From Jeotgalicoccus sp. (GTDB taxonomy: Bacteria > Bacillota > Bacilli > Staphylococcales > Salinicoccaceae): a DNA stretch of 64,000 nucleotides. Positions 1 through 8,004 of this stretch are shown here, piece after piece. The position numbers and the translations under genes were made by a program. Position 1 is the stretch's first letter, and each line of letters begins with the position of its first letter. The notes beneath the pieces were generated by a model. That model had not been told where the DNA came from, did no database searches, and saw only the letters and a list, made by a program, of their open reading frames with translations. The stretch is taken from the NCBI GenBank assembly GCA_003513765.1, contig DONT01000006.1, positions 173,032 to 237,031 on the forward strand. Reading direction: 5' to 3'.

Positions 1-408
1 ATAAATATTGATGCAACATATGCACTCGCAGTAGAAACCGCAGTGCTGGCACCGGCAGCGCTTCTGTATATTCTGTATTTAAATGCCACAGGTGTGAATA
101 CACTTGATTTTGGACTGAACAGAGATACGGCTTTTACGATGGGGACGGGTGTCGTGACGGCAATTCCGCTTCTGCTGTTTGCTCTCGGTGCGGTCCGGAT
201 TCCATTGTCACTGACAGGACTGCTGCAGTATATCGGACCGACACTGATGCTCTTTATCGGTATATTCCTCTACGGAGAATCATTTACAACGACACATAAA
301 ATCGCATATGGATTCATTTGGTCAGGGCTGATTTTCTACACGCTGCTGCGCTTTAAAGCAGCGCGTCCGCGCCGTCAGAAACAGAAAATCAAGCTGACAG
401 ATGATTAG
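1..408 (+). CDS. rarD: RarD-type EamA-family permease, C-terminal part (5' end cut by window)
   Basis: The reading frame is open from the first base and ends at a TAG at 406-408, so only about 135 C-terminal residues are present. An internal GTG at 43 is not a credible start. The visible part has about four hydrophobic helices, followed by a basic tail ending RRQKQKIKLTDD. The opening YALAVETAVLAPAALLYILYL and the later LQYIGPTLMLFIGIFLYGE resemble the C-terminal EamA repeat of RarD-like transporters (chloramphenicol-sensitive protein family), which have about 300 residues and ten helices. The substrate is unknown. Assignment is by family resemblance of half a protein. Confidence 0.75.
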   Translation: MNIDATYALAVETAVLAPAALLYILYLNATGVNTLDFGLNRDTAFTMGTGVVTAIPLLLFALGAVRIPLSLTGLLQYIGPTLMLFIGIFLYGESFTTTHKIAYGFIWSGLIFYTLLRFKAARPRRQKQKIKLTDD

Positions 409-477
409 CTTATTATTAGATATAAAGATAACTCCATGTTACTATTTAGAAAGATTTTAGTGTAAGGGGAATGAGTC

Positions 478-1305
478 ATGTCATATTTAAAAAACTTTGG
501 CTTATTGTTGGCAGTAACAGGTATTTTGGCCGCATGTCAGGATACTGACCTAGAGAGCGGCAGTGAAGTTGTCTCTGAAGATACAAATGTCGCAGCATCC
601 GATGAAGAATTCGGAACTGAAAAAGATAAAAGAGAACCGGCAGGAGAAAATACTTCAGCAGCCGAACCGGCTGATATAGAAGATGTAGATGAACAAAAGA
701 TCGAAGATGATGATTTAACAGATATTGTCGATAAGGCAGAAAATATAGAGAGCTACAAAGCGGAGCTGAATATGTCAGCAGCACTGGACGATACAAAACC
801 GCGTGATTTAAATGCAGAAGTGCAGTATATCAACAGTGAACCGCCGCAAATGCTGCTCCGTGCATTCGGTGAAGACCGGACGATTTCAAAAGACGGTAAA
901 ACATATTACAACAACAACTCGGAATGGATAGATATCAGTGATTCGATTGACGTTAATTTACTGTACAGCGTAACCTATGACAATGCAGTCGCATCTTTTG
1001 CAGAAATGCAGCCTCATATGGAAACAGAAAAAAATGATGATGAGATTATTTATACCTATAAAGGTAATAATGCAGAAATATATAAAACAATCGAATCATT
1101 AGTGCAGATTAACTTCGGTGAGATGCAGATCGAAAACGTGAACTCGACAGTCCAGGTTACTGTGAATAAAGAAAACAAGCTGGTCGAAGAAATAAAATTC
1201 GAAGCAGACGGCACAGACACACAGGGAACATTTGAACTTAACGGAGAAGCAGTATTCGAATCGTTCAACGAAGTAAAAGAGATTGAAATCCCGGAAATGG
1301 AATAA
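478..1305 (+). CDS. Secreted lipoprotein, DUF6612-like
   Basis: The protein has 275 residues. It begins with a lipoprotein signal peptide, a hydrophobic stretch at residues 7-19 and lipobox LAAC with Cys20 as the lipidated residue, so it should be anchored to the outer membrane face. Residues 21-80 are strongly acidic and low complexity, probably a linker. The remainder (from about NIESYKAELNMSA) has the alternating beta-strand look of DUF6612/LolA-like lipoproteins of Firmicutes, whose function is not established. The start ATG follows AGGGGA at a suitable distance. It is monocistronic, since a strong terminator follows. The family assignment is tentative; the lipoprotein call is firm. Confidence 0.75.
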   Translation: MSYLKNFGLLLAVTGILAACQDTDLESGSEVVSEDTNVAASDEEFGTEKDKREPAGENTSAAEPADIEDVDEQKIEDDDLTDIVDKAENIESYKAELNMSAALDDTKPRDLNAEVQYINSEPPQMLLRAFGEDRTISKDGKTYYNNNSEWIDISDSIDVNLLYSVTYDNAVASFAEMQPHMETEKNDDEIIYTYKGNNAEIYKTIESLVQINFGEMQIENVNSTVQVTVNKENKLVEEIKFEADGTDTQGTFELNGEAVFESFNEVKEIEIPEME

Positions 1306-1317
1306 TTTAATAGATAG

Positions 1318-1360
1318 AAAAATGCGCCCGGCTCCTAGATGAGCCGGGCGCATTTTTATT
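1318..1360. terminator. Bidirectional intrinsic terminator
   Basis: A perfect 14-bp GC-rich stem (1321-1334 with 1341-1354) has a 6-nt loop and is extended by A:T pairs on both sides. The T-run on the plus strand ends the lipoprotein transcript. The A-run at 1318-1322 makes a T-run on the minus strand, so it can also stop leftward transcription from mhqE. Confidence 0.92.
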
Positions 1361-1366
1361 TGTTGA

Positions 1367-1485
1367 CTTCATGTGTATCCGAGTAGTTCAAGGTTGGCAT
1401 GAGTTGTCTTCATGTGTATCCGAGTTGCTTGGGACTGGCATGAGTTGTCTTCATGTGTATCCGAGTTGCTTGGGACTGGCATGAA
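1367..1485. repeat. Tandem repeat, 41-bp unit, about 2.9 copies
   Basis: Copies start at 1367, 1408 and 1449. The second and third are identical over the 37 bases to the array edge; the first differs in the middle of the unit. Across each unit junction CATGA and TCATG face each other around a 7-nt loop (gttgtct), giving a small hairpin per unit. The array lies between the convergent lipoprotein and mhqE genes. Two other intergenic arrays, at 17762 and 45065, have the same 41-bp period but different sequence. Confidence 0.93.
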
Positions 1486-1512
1486 CGTATGCCCTGTTCA
1501 TCGGCCATTCCA

Positions 1513-2439
1513 TCAGTTCAGCGGATGCAGTCTCATTTCGATAAAGTCCCGGTCCTGCTCTAAAAACGGCGGCAGAGATAAGCTTTCGCCTAAAGTTTCA
1601 AGGGGTTCATCGACTGTGAATCCGGGGGTGTCTGTCGAGATTTCAACCGTGATATTGCCGGCAGCATTAATGTACAATGCTTTAAAGTAATGTCGGTCGA
1701 CAACGCCTGAGTTCCGCCATTTATCTTTAGTAACGCGTTCTTCGATTTCTTTCAGCGCCGCTTCATCTTTTACGCGCAGTGAAAAGTGATGTACACTGCC
1801 GTAGCCCTGTTTTTCGACGTTTGTCGTGCGTGATTCCACAACGAACACAGAGTCATCGCCGAAGCGGACGCGTGCCTGTTCTGCATTATCTAAATCGCCG
1901 TCGTATTCTCCGCCGAGCATTTGTAAAAAATCCACCATCGGTTTTAAATACTGCACGGTTACTTCGACACCGAATATACCGGTCACGGCATATTCAAGCG
2001 GAATGCTTCCGCCGCCTGCGTAAGGTTCGGAGTCAGTATAGTCACTGTCTGCGAGGAGGGCGAAACGCTGGCCTTCTGCGTCAGAGAATTTCATTATTTT
2101 TTCTCCGAAATAATCGATAATACCTTCGTGATAAACACCTTGTTCTTCCATACGTGTTCTGAAGTATTCAATAGCTTCGACTGAAGGCACCCGAAGAATA
2201 GTACGTGAAATTGAGTTTGTTCCCGGTGTAAATTTCGGTGCCATGCCAATTTCAAAAAAAGTAACATCCGTTCCCGGTGTTCCTTTATAATCGCTGTAAA
2301 ATAAATGATACATATCCGGACTGTCCTGATTGACTGTTTTCTTGACCAGTCTATGGCCGAGAAACTGTGTGAAGAAGTCGTGATTTTCAATAATGTCTTT
2401 CGTAATTGCTGATACATGATGAATGCCGTATGCGCTCAC
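1513..2439 (-). CDS. mhqE: Ring-cleaving dioxygenase, VOC superfamily (MhqE/MhqO-like)
   Basis: The protein has 308 residues with two vicinal-oxygen-chelate (glyoxalase-fold) modules, the first beginning GIHHVSAITKD (His7/His8 as metal ligand candidates) and the second containing SVHHFSLRV and ending in NITVEISTD. This matches the MhqE/MhqO dioxygenases of Bacillus and Staphylococcus, thought to open quinone or hydroquinone rings during electrophile stress. Start is GTG at 2437-2439 behind a strong AAAGGAGG. It is divergent from a MhqD-type hydrolase, the same partner as in the mhqED pairs controlled by the MarR repressor MhqR. No mhqR gene is in the window. The true substrate is unproven. 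Confidence 0.85.
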   Translation of the reverse strand: MSAYGIHHVSAITKDIIENHDFFTQFLGHRLVKKTVNQDSPDMYHLFYSDYKGTPGTDVTFFEIGMAPKFTPGTNSISRTILRVPSVEAIEYFRTRMEEQGVYHEGIIDYFGEKIMKFSDAEGQRFALLADSDYTDSEPYAGGGSIPLEYAVTGIFGVEVTVQYLKPMVDFLQMLGGEYDGDLDNAEQARVRFGDDSVFVVESRTTNVEKQGYGSVHHFSLRVKDEAALKEIEERVTKDKWRNSGVVDRHYFKALYINAAGNITVEISTDTPGFTVDEPLETLGESLSLPPFLEQDRDFIEMRLHPLN

Positions 2440-2451
2440 AGTGCACCCTCC

Positions 2452-2500
2452 TTTAATCTCTTTGATGTTATTATATAATACAAGTATACGTATCTCTATT
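2452..2500 (+). promoter_or_regulatory. mhqE/mhqD divergent control region
   Basis: The 74-bp gap carries a rightward promoter TTTAAT (2452) - 16 bp - TATAAT (2474) for mhqD. Downstream are a short palindrome GTATAC/ATACGTAT and a single TATCTC half-site near 2491. MhqR operators are described as palindromes with TATCTC arms. Only one arm is evident here, so the operator call is weak, but the promoter is reasonable. Confidence 0.45.
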
Positions 2501-2513
2501 AGGAGGGCTTATC

Positions 2514-3152
2514 ATGAAACATTTATATATTAAATCGAGAAAAGAAACAGCAAAGGAAACACTCATATTATTTCACGGCACCGGCGGACGGGAAACCGAT
2601 CTTTTGGATGTTGCAACGACAGTAAACAGTGAAGCCAATATTTTAAGCTTCAGAGGAGACGTCGATGAGAACGGACAGACGCGTTTCTTTAAACGTTTAT
2701 CTTTAAAAGAATACGATGAACAGAGCTTAAAAGAAGAAGCTGACAAAATTTACGATGAGCTTAAAAAACTGAGCGCAGAGTACAATTTTGATTTGGCGAA
2801 AGCTGTAATTATCGGCTATTCCAACGGCGCGAATATCGCGGCATATCTAATGCTTAATTATGAACTCGGTGTGAAAGGTGCAATGCTGATGCACAGCGCG
2901 TACCGCAGCGAAACGATTGGCAAAGGGATGCTGTTTGATACACAAGTGCTGCTGACTGCAGGAGCACAGGATACAACGGCAACAGCAGGTGAATCCTATA
3001 CGCTTAAAAAAATGCTCGAAAATAAAGGGGCAAATGTCAGCGTGAAATTAACGGACGGCGGACATGAAATATCCCCTATGGAATTAATGGAAGGGCATGT
3101 CTGGTACATGCCGATCAAAAAATCCATAAGGGACGAGGATAAGTTACTATAA
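2514..3152 (+). CDS. mhqD: Alpha/beta-hydrolase, MhqD-like carboxylesterase
   Basis: The protein has 212 residues with an alpha/beta-hydrolase fold: oxyanion-region HGTGG at residues 21-25, nucleophile elbow GYSNG near residue 105, and a C-terminal GGHE supplying the catalytic His. This size and layout fit the phospholipase/carboxylesterase family member MhqD, which is co-induced with the ring-cleaving dioxygenase in the quinone response. The ATG at 2514 follows TAGGAGGG. Its 3' end overlaps the convergent HAD phosphatase gene by 6 bp with no terminator between, so the two transcripts must be antisense at their ends. The substrate is not known. Confidence 0.85.
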   Translation: MKHLYIKSRKETAKETLILFHGTGGRETDLLDVATTVNSEANILSFRGDVDENGQTRFFKRLSLKEYDEQSLKEEADKIYDELKKLSAEYNFDLAKAVIIGYSNGANIAAYLMLNYELGVKGAMLMHSAYRSETIGKGMLFDTQVLLTAGAQDTTATAGESYTLKKMLENKGANVSVKLTDGGHEISPMELMEGHVWYMPIKKSIRDEDKLL

Positions 3153-3998
3153 GTAATTTTTTCGTAAATACTGTTCCAGGCCATCTTCATCACAGCTGAA
3201 TTCAGTAACATCATCAGCTATCTGTTTAACCTCTTCATTGCCGTTTTGCATCGCCGTTGATTTCCCGGCAATTTTAAACATTGGAATGTCGTTCATTGAA
3301 TCACCGAATGCATGAACATCGTCTATAGAAATGTTCATTTTCTCAAGCAGTGTTAAAAGACCGGTACCTTTGTCCGTGCCGTAAACCATAATTTCAGAGT
3401 TGTGGTTAGATGTACGGTATATCTGATAGCCGGCATCAGTTGTAAATTCTTTATTCAGCAGTGTGAACCAGCGTTCAAGTTTTTCTTTATTATTGCTGAA
3501 AAAGTAAAATTTTATAATATCTGACCGGTCAATGCCATCTTCATCGATCCACTGTTCTGTACTGTTCAGCGTGCTTGCAGTGCCGGTGTTTTCATATTCG
3601 AGTACAGTCGCATCAGGCGTCTGTGTCAGATCATTTACAGAATAATCGCGGTCCGTATTAAATGTATACGGTCCGCCGTGAGTGCCCGTTGTCATTTCGT
3701 AGTAAATTTCATTCTCACGGACTTTAGACAGGACAAATTCAACCTGTTCTGTAGTAAATGCAGTACGCGCGAGGAGCGTGTCACCGTGATGTACTGTCAT
3801 GCCGCTGGCACCCACATAACCGTCAACAGGCACGTCATGAGGCACTTTTTTATGTATCATCTGCAAAGAACGTCCGGTTGCGATAATGATTTTAATACCT
3901 TTATCGTGAACCGCTTTTAAAGTCTTTACGAGCGAGTCGGGAAATTCACCGGCATTATTTAAAACTGTACCATCTAAATCGAGAGCAATTGCCTTCAT
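3147..3998 (-). CDS. HAD-superfamily phosphatase, Cof/YkrA-like
   Basis: The 283-residue protein carries all HAD motifs: nucleophile motif I DLDGT (Asp7, Asp9) at the extreme N terminus, motif II IIATGR, and motif IV GDSMND. A large cap domain sits between motifs II and III, which makes it a Cof-type (C2 cap, subfamily IIB) phosphatase, resembling Bacillus YkrA. Such enzymes dephosphorylate sugar phosphates, nucleotides or flavin/PLP-type phosphates; the particular substrate cannot be read from sequence. The start ATG is preceded by GGAGC. It overlaps the convergent mhqD by 6 bp. Confidence 0.85.
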   Translation of the reverse strand: MKAIALDLDGTVLNNAGEFPDSLVKTLKAVHDKGIKIIIATGRSLQMIHKKVPHDVPVDGYVGASGMTVHHGDTLLARTAFTTEQVEFVLSKVRENEIYYEMTTGTHGGPYTFNTDRDYSVNDLTQTPDATVLEYENTGTASTLNSTEQWIDEDGIDRSDIIKFYFFSNNKEKLERWFTLLNKEFTTDAGYQIYRTSNHNSEIMVYGTDKGTGLLTLLEKMNISIDDVHAFGDSMNDIPMFKIAGKSTAMQNGNEEVKQIADDVTEFSCDEDGLEQYLRKNYL

Positions 3999-4122
3999 AA
4001 TTTATAAAAGCTCCTATCTTTGGTTAATATTTTTAATGTCTGGATACTGCCTAAATTTTAGCATATTTCACCATGTATGATAAAATTACATTATCAACAG
4101 TTCAGTAAAGGAGTCGTTAAAG

Positions 4123-5163
4123 ATGACAAACACTGCAGCTTATTTAAAAAAGTATGATTTGGAAGATCTTTATCAGCTCGCGGTTAATACCGGAGTGACA
4201 AATGAAAAAGCACTGGATAAAGACGGATTAATAGAAGAGATTTCAGGAAACCTGCTGAATGATGATGTAATTAAGTACGCATTTCTGTACAGCGATGATG
4301 CAGCACTGTCGAGCTGGGAACAGGGGGCGGCGGACAAAGAGTTTGCCCAAAACCTCAGTCTGACAGATGTATACGGATTATATATAATGGGCCACGCTTA
4401 TGAATCGCTTAATGAAGAAGACAATTTTTTTATTATCGATGAAGTGCTCGAAAAATTTGATACAGTGAATACCAAAGAGAACCGGGAAGCACGGACCTCA
4501 GTACAGAGGCAGCTGAATTTAATACGTTCTGCACTTCATCTGTACGGCGTTGTTGAATTTAAACAGATTGTTCATTTATTTAAAAAATATTACGGTATGG
4601 ACGTCACGATTGAAGAAGTCGTGGACCTTGTCAACTGTTCGCCTTACGTTATTACGATTAACGATAAGAACAAAGAATTTATTATTGACGATATGACGAA
4701 TGAGCAATATGAGATTATCCGGAATACCCAGCAGAAATACAAATATTACGAGCCTGAATTCGGCAAGTTTATAAAATTCAGCAACCCGGGCTATATCGAT
4801 GAATCAGCTGCCCATGAGTCTTTGAAAAAATGGGTGTCAGAACATCTGAATACTGACGTTGCGTCCGATTACGAATTGTATCTGCACGTACTCCGTATGA
4901 TAATCAGCGGACGTAAGCGTGAAGATATTTCCGGGGAAATACAAAATCTCGGTTATACATTCCAGTCAGAGACAGACGAGAATCAATTCTTTGAAATGAT
5001 TCGCGACGTTGTTAAACAGACACGGCACTTCCAGTACCGCGGAAAAAGCGAAGCGGATATTGGTCAGAGAACAATCGTTAAAGAAGTTAAGGTTGGCCGC
5101 AACGATCCATGTCCATGCGGCAGCGGCAAAAAATATAAAAAATGCTGCGGCAAAGCAGTATAG
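4123..5163 (+). CDS. SEC-C zinc-motif protein of unknown function
   Basis: The protein has 346 residues. The C terminus, from about residue 325, is a SEC-C motif ([18 protein letters not shown]), the zinc-binding element also found at the SecA tail. The N-terminal 45 residues ([19 protein letters not shown]...KDGLIEEI) look like a SAP/Rho-N helical domain. The middle is alpha-helical with no motif I recognise. Proteins of this architecture are common in staphylococci and uncharacterised. A strong AAAGGAG precedes the ATG. A terminator directly follows, so it is monocistronic. Confidence 0.75.
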   Translation: MTNTAAYLKKYDLEDLYQLAVNTGVTNEKALDKDGLIEEISGNLLNDDVIKYAFLYSDDAALSSWEQGAADKEFAQNLSLTDVYGLYIMGHAYESLNEEDNFFIIDEVLEKFDTVNTKENREARTSVQRQLNLIRSALHLYGVVEFKQIVHLFKKYYGMDVTIEEVVDLVNCSPYVITINDKNKEFIIDDMTNEQYEIIRNTQQKYKYYEPEFGKFIKFSNPGYIDESAAHESLKKWVSEHLNTDVASDYELYLHVLRMIISGRKREDISGEIQNLGYTFQSETDENQFFEMIRDVVKQTRHFQYRGKSEADIGQRTIVKEVKVGRNDPCPCGSGKKYKKCCGKAV

Positions 5164-5167
5164 GAGG

Positions 5168-5198
5168 AAGTGGCTGGTATAACTACCATCCACTTTTT
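5168..5198 (+). terminator. Intrinsic terminator after the SEC-C gene
   Basis: A 12-bp stem with one C/T mismatch (5168-5179 with 5184-5195) and a 4-nt loop is followed by a T-run to 5198. It separates the SEC-C gene from the chromate transporter pair. Confidence 0.8.
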
Positions 5199-5219
5199 AC
5201 ATAGCGGGGGATAGGTGTC

Positions 5220-5768
5220 ATGCATTTTAAAATATTTATGGTGTTTTTCAGAGTGGGAATACTCGGTTTCGGCGGCGGTCCGTCATCGATTCCGCTCGTT
5301 AAAATAGAAGTCGTCGATAAATACGGCTGGATGACCAATGAAGACTTCCAGGACACACTGGCGATTGCGAACGTCCTGCCGGGACCAATTATTACGAAAC
5401 TTGCGGGCCACATCGGCTATCAGCTGAAAGGATGGACCGGCATTCTTAATGCACTCATCGCGATTATCTTACCTACAGCGGTCTTAATGACAGTACTGCT
5501 GACACTGTTTTCAGAGTTTAAGGACCTGGTCTGGGTACAGGGCATGAGCGCAGGCGTAGTGCCTGTTGTACTTGTAATGCTGGCAGTACTCACTGTCGAA
5601 TTTATGAAAACAGCAAAAAATGCTTCAACATGGAAATTTTTAATTCCATTTACAGTTGGTATGCTCGTTGTGCTTGAAGTGCTGAACATTCATCCGGCGA
5701 TAGTAATCGGTATTATTATAGTATTCAGTCTGCTTCAGAAAAGCGGCAGAAAAGCAGGTGACTCATGA
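5220..5768 (+). CDS. Chromate transporter family, first half-size subunit
   Basis: This 182-residue membrane protein is one half of a short-chain CHR transporter pair. Signature FFRVGILGFGGGPSSIPLV lies at the N terminus, followed by a NVLPGPIITKLAGHIGY segment and several hydrophobic helices. Short-chain CHR proteins work as heteromeric pairs, usually annotated as chromate exporters; many may carry other anions. The next gene overlaps by 4 bp (ATGA), so the two are translationally coupled. Start ATG 5220 is preceded by a G-rich SD-like stretch ending GATAGGTGTC. Chromate as the substrate is a family label, not shown here. Confidence 0.85.
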   Translation: MHFKIFMVFFRVGILGFGGGPSSIPLVKIEVVDKYGWMTNEDFQDTLAIANVLPGPIITKLAGHIGYQLKGWTGILNALIAIILPTAVLMTVLLTLFSEFKDLVWVQGMSAGVVPVVLVMLAVLTVEFMKTAKNASTWKFLIPFTVGMLVVLEVLNIHPAIVIGIIIVFSLLQKSGRKAGDS

Positions 5769-6295
5769 TTTATCTGGAAATATTTTTAGCATTTTTAATA
5801 CCCGGCATACTCGGCTACGGCGGCGGGCCTTCATCAATTCCGCTCGTTGAGCGTGAAGTCGTCGGTACGTATGAGTGGATGACTACGGCTGAATTTGCGG
5901 AAGTGCTGGCTCTCGGCAATGCACTGCCTGGCCCAATTCTAACCAAGATGGGCGCATATATCGGCTATGAAGCGGGCGGAGTGTTTGGCAGTATCGTGGC
6001 GATATCAGCAAGTGTGCTGCCTTCACTGCTGTTAATGATATTCCTTGCATCTTTACTGTATAAATTGAAGGGGACGAACAAATTCAAGACGCTGACGTTA
6101 TTAATACGTCCGGTTATTGCGATTCTGCTCGGCGTTATCGTCGCAGACTTTCTGTTCAGCTCACTGGAAGTATCAGGCACATTCCATACAGTCTTTTTAA
6201 TCGTTCTGTCATATGTCCTGCTGCAGATTATTAAAATTCATCCTGCACTTGTTATTGTCATCGGATTAATTTACGGTGCGGTATTTATCAGGTGA
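5765..6295 (+). CDS. Chromate transporter family, second half-size subunit
   Basis: This 176-residue paralogue of the preceding gene shares GGGPSSIPLVEREVV and NALPGPILTKMGAYIGY. It should form the other half of the transporter in inverted topology, as proposed for short CHR pairs such as Bacillus YwrA/YwrB. The overlap with the upstream stop codon fixes the start at ATG 5765. It ends with a hydrophobic helix and no cytoplasmic tail. No regulator (ChrI/PadR type) is adjacent, so the inducing signal is unknown. Confidence 0.85.
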   Translation: MIYLEIFLAFLIPGILGYGGGPSSIPLVEREVVGTYEWMTTAEFAEVLALGNALPGPILTKMGAYIGYEAGGVFGSIVAISASVLPSLLLMIFLASLLYKLKGTNKFKTLTLLIRPVIAILLGVIVADFLFSSLEVSGTFHTVFLIVLSYVLLQIIKIHPALVIVIGLIYGAVFIR

Positions 6296-6379
6296 GTAAG
6301 CACAAAAGTTAAAACAGCTTTCTGAATGTACTATACTTATAAAGAGTAAAGAGTCAATCCAGAAAGGAAGTTAGCACAA

Positions 6380-6886
6380 ATGGCATATGAAATTCGTAAA
6401 ATGGAAGTACAGGATGCTGCCAGTATTATTGAACATAAAAAACTTGTGACAGCAGAAAATCCGGATACGCTGGCGACGGCGATTGAAAACAAAACAATTA
6501 CAATCGAAGAGGAAGAAGCAACGATAAAATCACTGGGTCCGAATGATCTTGGTCTCGTGGCAGTCGATGGGGATACAGTTATCGGCATGCTGAACATGCG
6601 CCAGGATCACCGGAAAAAGTTCGAGCATATCGGACAGTTCGGAATCAGTCTGCAAAGAGCATATACCGGCTCAGGCACAGGTACAAAAATGGTGGAGCAG
6701 GCGATAGAGTTTGCGCGGAGTAATGAAAAAATCGAAAAAGTAATATTAACAGTCTTTGCAAATAATCCCGGTGCGATTAAGCTGTACAAAAGACTCGGCT
6801 TTCAAGAAGAAGCAACATTAAAAAATCAGGTGAAATTAACTGACGGCTATACAGATTTAGTCTATATGGCGAACTTTTTAAAATAA
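6380..6886 (+). CDS. GNAT-family N-acetyltransferase
   Basis: The 168-residue protein fits a single GNAT domain. IGQFGISLQRAYTGSGTGTKMVEQAI corresponds to motif A, the acetyl-CoA pyrophosphate loop, and VFANNPGAIKLYKRLGF is the usual C-terminal motif B. The acceptor cannot be predicted. A promoter-like TTAAAA - 17 bp - TATACT lies at about 6310-6338, and AAAGGAAG precedes the ATG. It is flanked by gaps on both sides and appears monocistronic. Confidence 0.85.
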   Translation: MAYEIRKMEVQDAASIIEHKKLVTAENPDTLATAIENKTITIEEEEATIKSLGPNDLGLVAVDGDTVIGMLNMRQDHRKKFEHIGQFGISLQRAYTGSGTGTKMVEQAIEFARSNEKIEKVILTVFANNPGAIKLYKRLGFQEEATLKNQVKLTDGYTDLVYMANFLK

Positions 6887-6958
6887 TGAACAATCTGCTT
6901 AATTAAAGTGATATTATAACGTTAAGAATGACTATACTTTTAAAAATCAGGTGATTAA

Positions 6959-7171
6959 ATGAAAGTTGTCCAGCTACTGATATACGCGCTGTTCTTAACG
7001 TTGTTCACAGCAGGAATTATCTTCTCGACGATGGCATCCTATACGGAAACTTCACCGCTGTCCTATACAGTAATCGGGATTTTTATGACAGTTTTATTTA
7101 TCGTGTACACAGCTGTCTTAATTAAATACCGAAAGAGAAGAATCAAAAACGGTAAAGAGAATCGCACCTAA
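6959..7171 (+). CDS. Small two-helix membrane protein, unknown
   Basis: The product has 70 residues with two predicted transmembrane helices (about residues 5-27 and 34-55) and a very basic C-terminal tail (KYRKRRIKNGK), which by the positive-inside rule would be cytoplasmic. I do not recognise a family. A ribosome-binding site (CAGGTGA) precedes the ATG. An intrinsic terminator overlaps the stop codon, which supports a real, independently transcribed gene. Confidence 0.6.
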   Translation: MKVVQLLIYALFLTLFTAGIIFSTMASYTETSPLSYTVIGIFMTVLFIVYTAVLIKYRKRRIKNGKENRT

Positions 7172-7184
7172 GCGGTTCTTTTTG
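7158..7184 (+). terminator. Intrinsic terminator overlapping a stop codon
   Basis: An 8-bp stem with one G:T pair (7158-7165 with 7172-7179) and a 6-nt loop is followed by TTTTT. The TAA of the small membrane protein gene (7169-7171) lies in the loop. Confidence 0.75.
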
Positions 7185-7222
7185 CATTTTAAATAAAATA
7201 TATTGAGGGATGGTGTATTTAA

Positions 7223-7567
7223 ATGGGAAATTTTGAAGAAATTAATAAGAGGGCACAGAAAAATACGGGGCGTATCCAGGAAGAGCAGCCTGATTTTATG
7301 AGAGCTTTTAAAAAATTGCAGCAGGAAGGCTACAAAGCAAATGCACTGGATGAAAAAACAAAAGAATACGTGGCACTCACATACGCAATTGCAGATAAAT
7401 GCGAGGGCTGCATCGGCAACCATGTGAATAAACTCGTTAAACTGGGTGCGACCCGTGAAGAAATCAGTGATATTGTTGCGGTAACAATCGTTATGGGCGG
7501 CGGACCGGCCAGTGTATACGGCGGTAAAGCACTGGAAGCATTTGATGAAGCAGTGGAAACAAAATAA
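7223..7567 (+). CDS. Carboxymuconolactone decarboxylase / AhpD-like protein
   Basis: This 114-residue all-helical protein carries the AhpD-type redox motif CEGCIGNH (Cys60, Cys63, His67). In AhpD such a CxxC-H forms the active dithiol of alkylhydroperoxidase; in carboxymuconolactone decarboxylase the fold is the same. Here the intact CxxC favours a thiol-based peroxidase or disulfide role over decarboxylation. It lies 19 bp upstream of an OsmC-type thiol peroxidase gene, consistent with a small peroxide or organic hydroperoxide detoxification unit. A GAGGGATGG-type SD precedes ATG 7223. Confidence 0.85.
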   Translation: MGNFEEINKRAQKNTGRIQEEQPDFMRAFKKLQQEGYKANALDEKTKEYVALTYAIADKCEGCIGNHVNKLVKLGATREEISDIVAVTIVMGGGPASVYGGKALEAFDEAVETK

Positions 7568-7586
7568 TTTAAACGGGGGACTCAGC

Positions 7587-8003
7587 ATGAAAGTTAACTT
7601 AAAGTGGCAGGAGAAGTTAAAATTTGAATCGACAGGAGAAACGACGGGATATACAGTAGCAATGGATGCGAATGAAGCTGCGGGCGGAGATGCATCAGCG
7701 CCGTCACCGATGGAAATGGTGCTTCACGGTGCTGCAGGCTGCATGGCAATTGATATCGGCGTTATTTTAAGACATCACATGAAAAAAGTGACGAAGCTCG
7801 AAATTGAAGCGGACGGAGAACGGGCAGAAACAGAACCGAAATATTATAAACACATCACGATGAATATTATAATCGATGGTGATATCACAGCAAAACAGGC
7901 GCAGCGTGCTGCGGATCTGTCGAAAGATAAATATTGTTCTGCGGTACATTCACTCGTTGCGAATATCGATGTTAAAGTCATCCTGAATGGTGAAACATTG
8001 TAA
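7587..8003 (+). CDS. OsmC-family peroxiredoxin-like protein
   Basis: The protein has 138 residues from ATG 7587, which follows ACGGGGGA; the frame is open further upstream into the previous gene, but no SD supports an earlier start. Two conserved OsmC/Ohr cysteines are present, Cys52 in the helix GAAGCMAIDIG and Cys117 in DKYCSAVHSL. The pair reduces organic hydroperoxides in characterised members. The subgroup looks like the short YhfA/OsmC type more than Ohr. It follows an AhpD-like gene and precedes an ABC ATPase by 1 bp, so the three are likely one transcript. Confidence 0.85.
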   Translation: MKVNLKWQEKLKFESTGETTGYTVAMDANEAAGGDASAPSPMEMVLHGAAGCMAIDIGVILRHHMKKVTKLEIEADGERAETEPKYYKHITMNIIIDGDITAKQAQRAADLSKDKYCSAVHSLVANIDVKVILNGETL

Positions 8004-8004
8004 G

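Noticed and set aside
1412..1690. 92-codon open frame across the 41-bp repeat and into the mhqE 3' end
   Set aside because: It arises because the repeat unit lacks stops in this frame. It has no SD, repeats the same peptide, and runs antisense to a well-supported gene.
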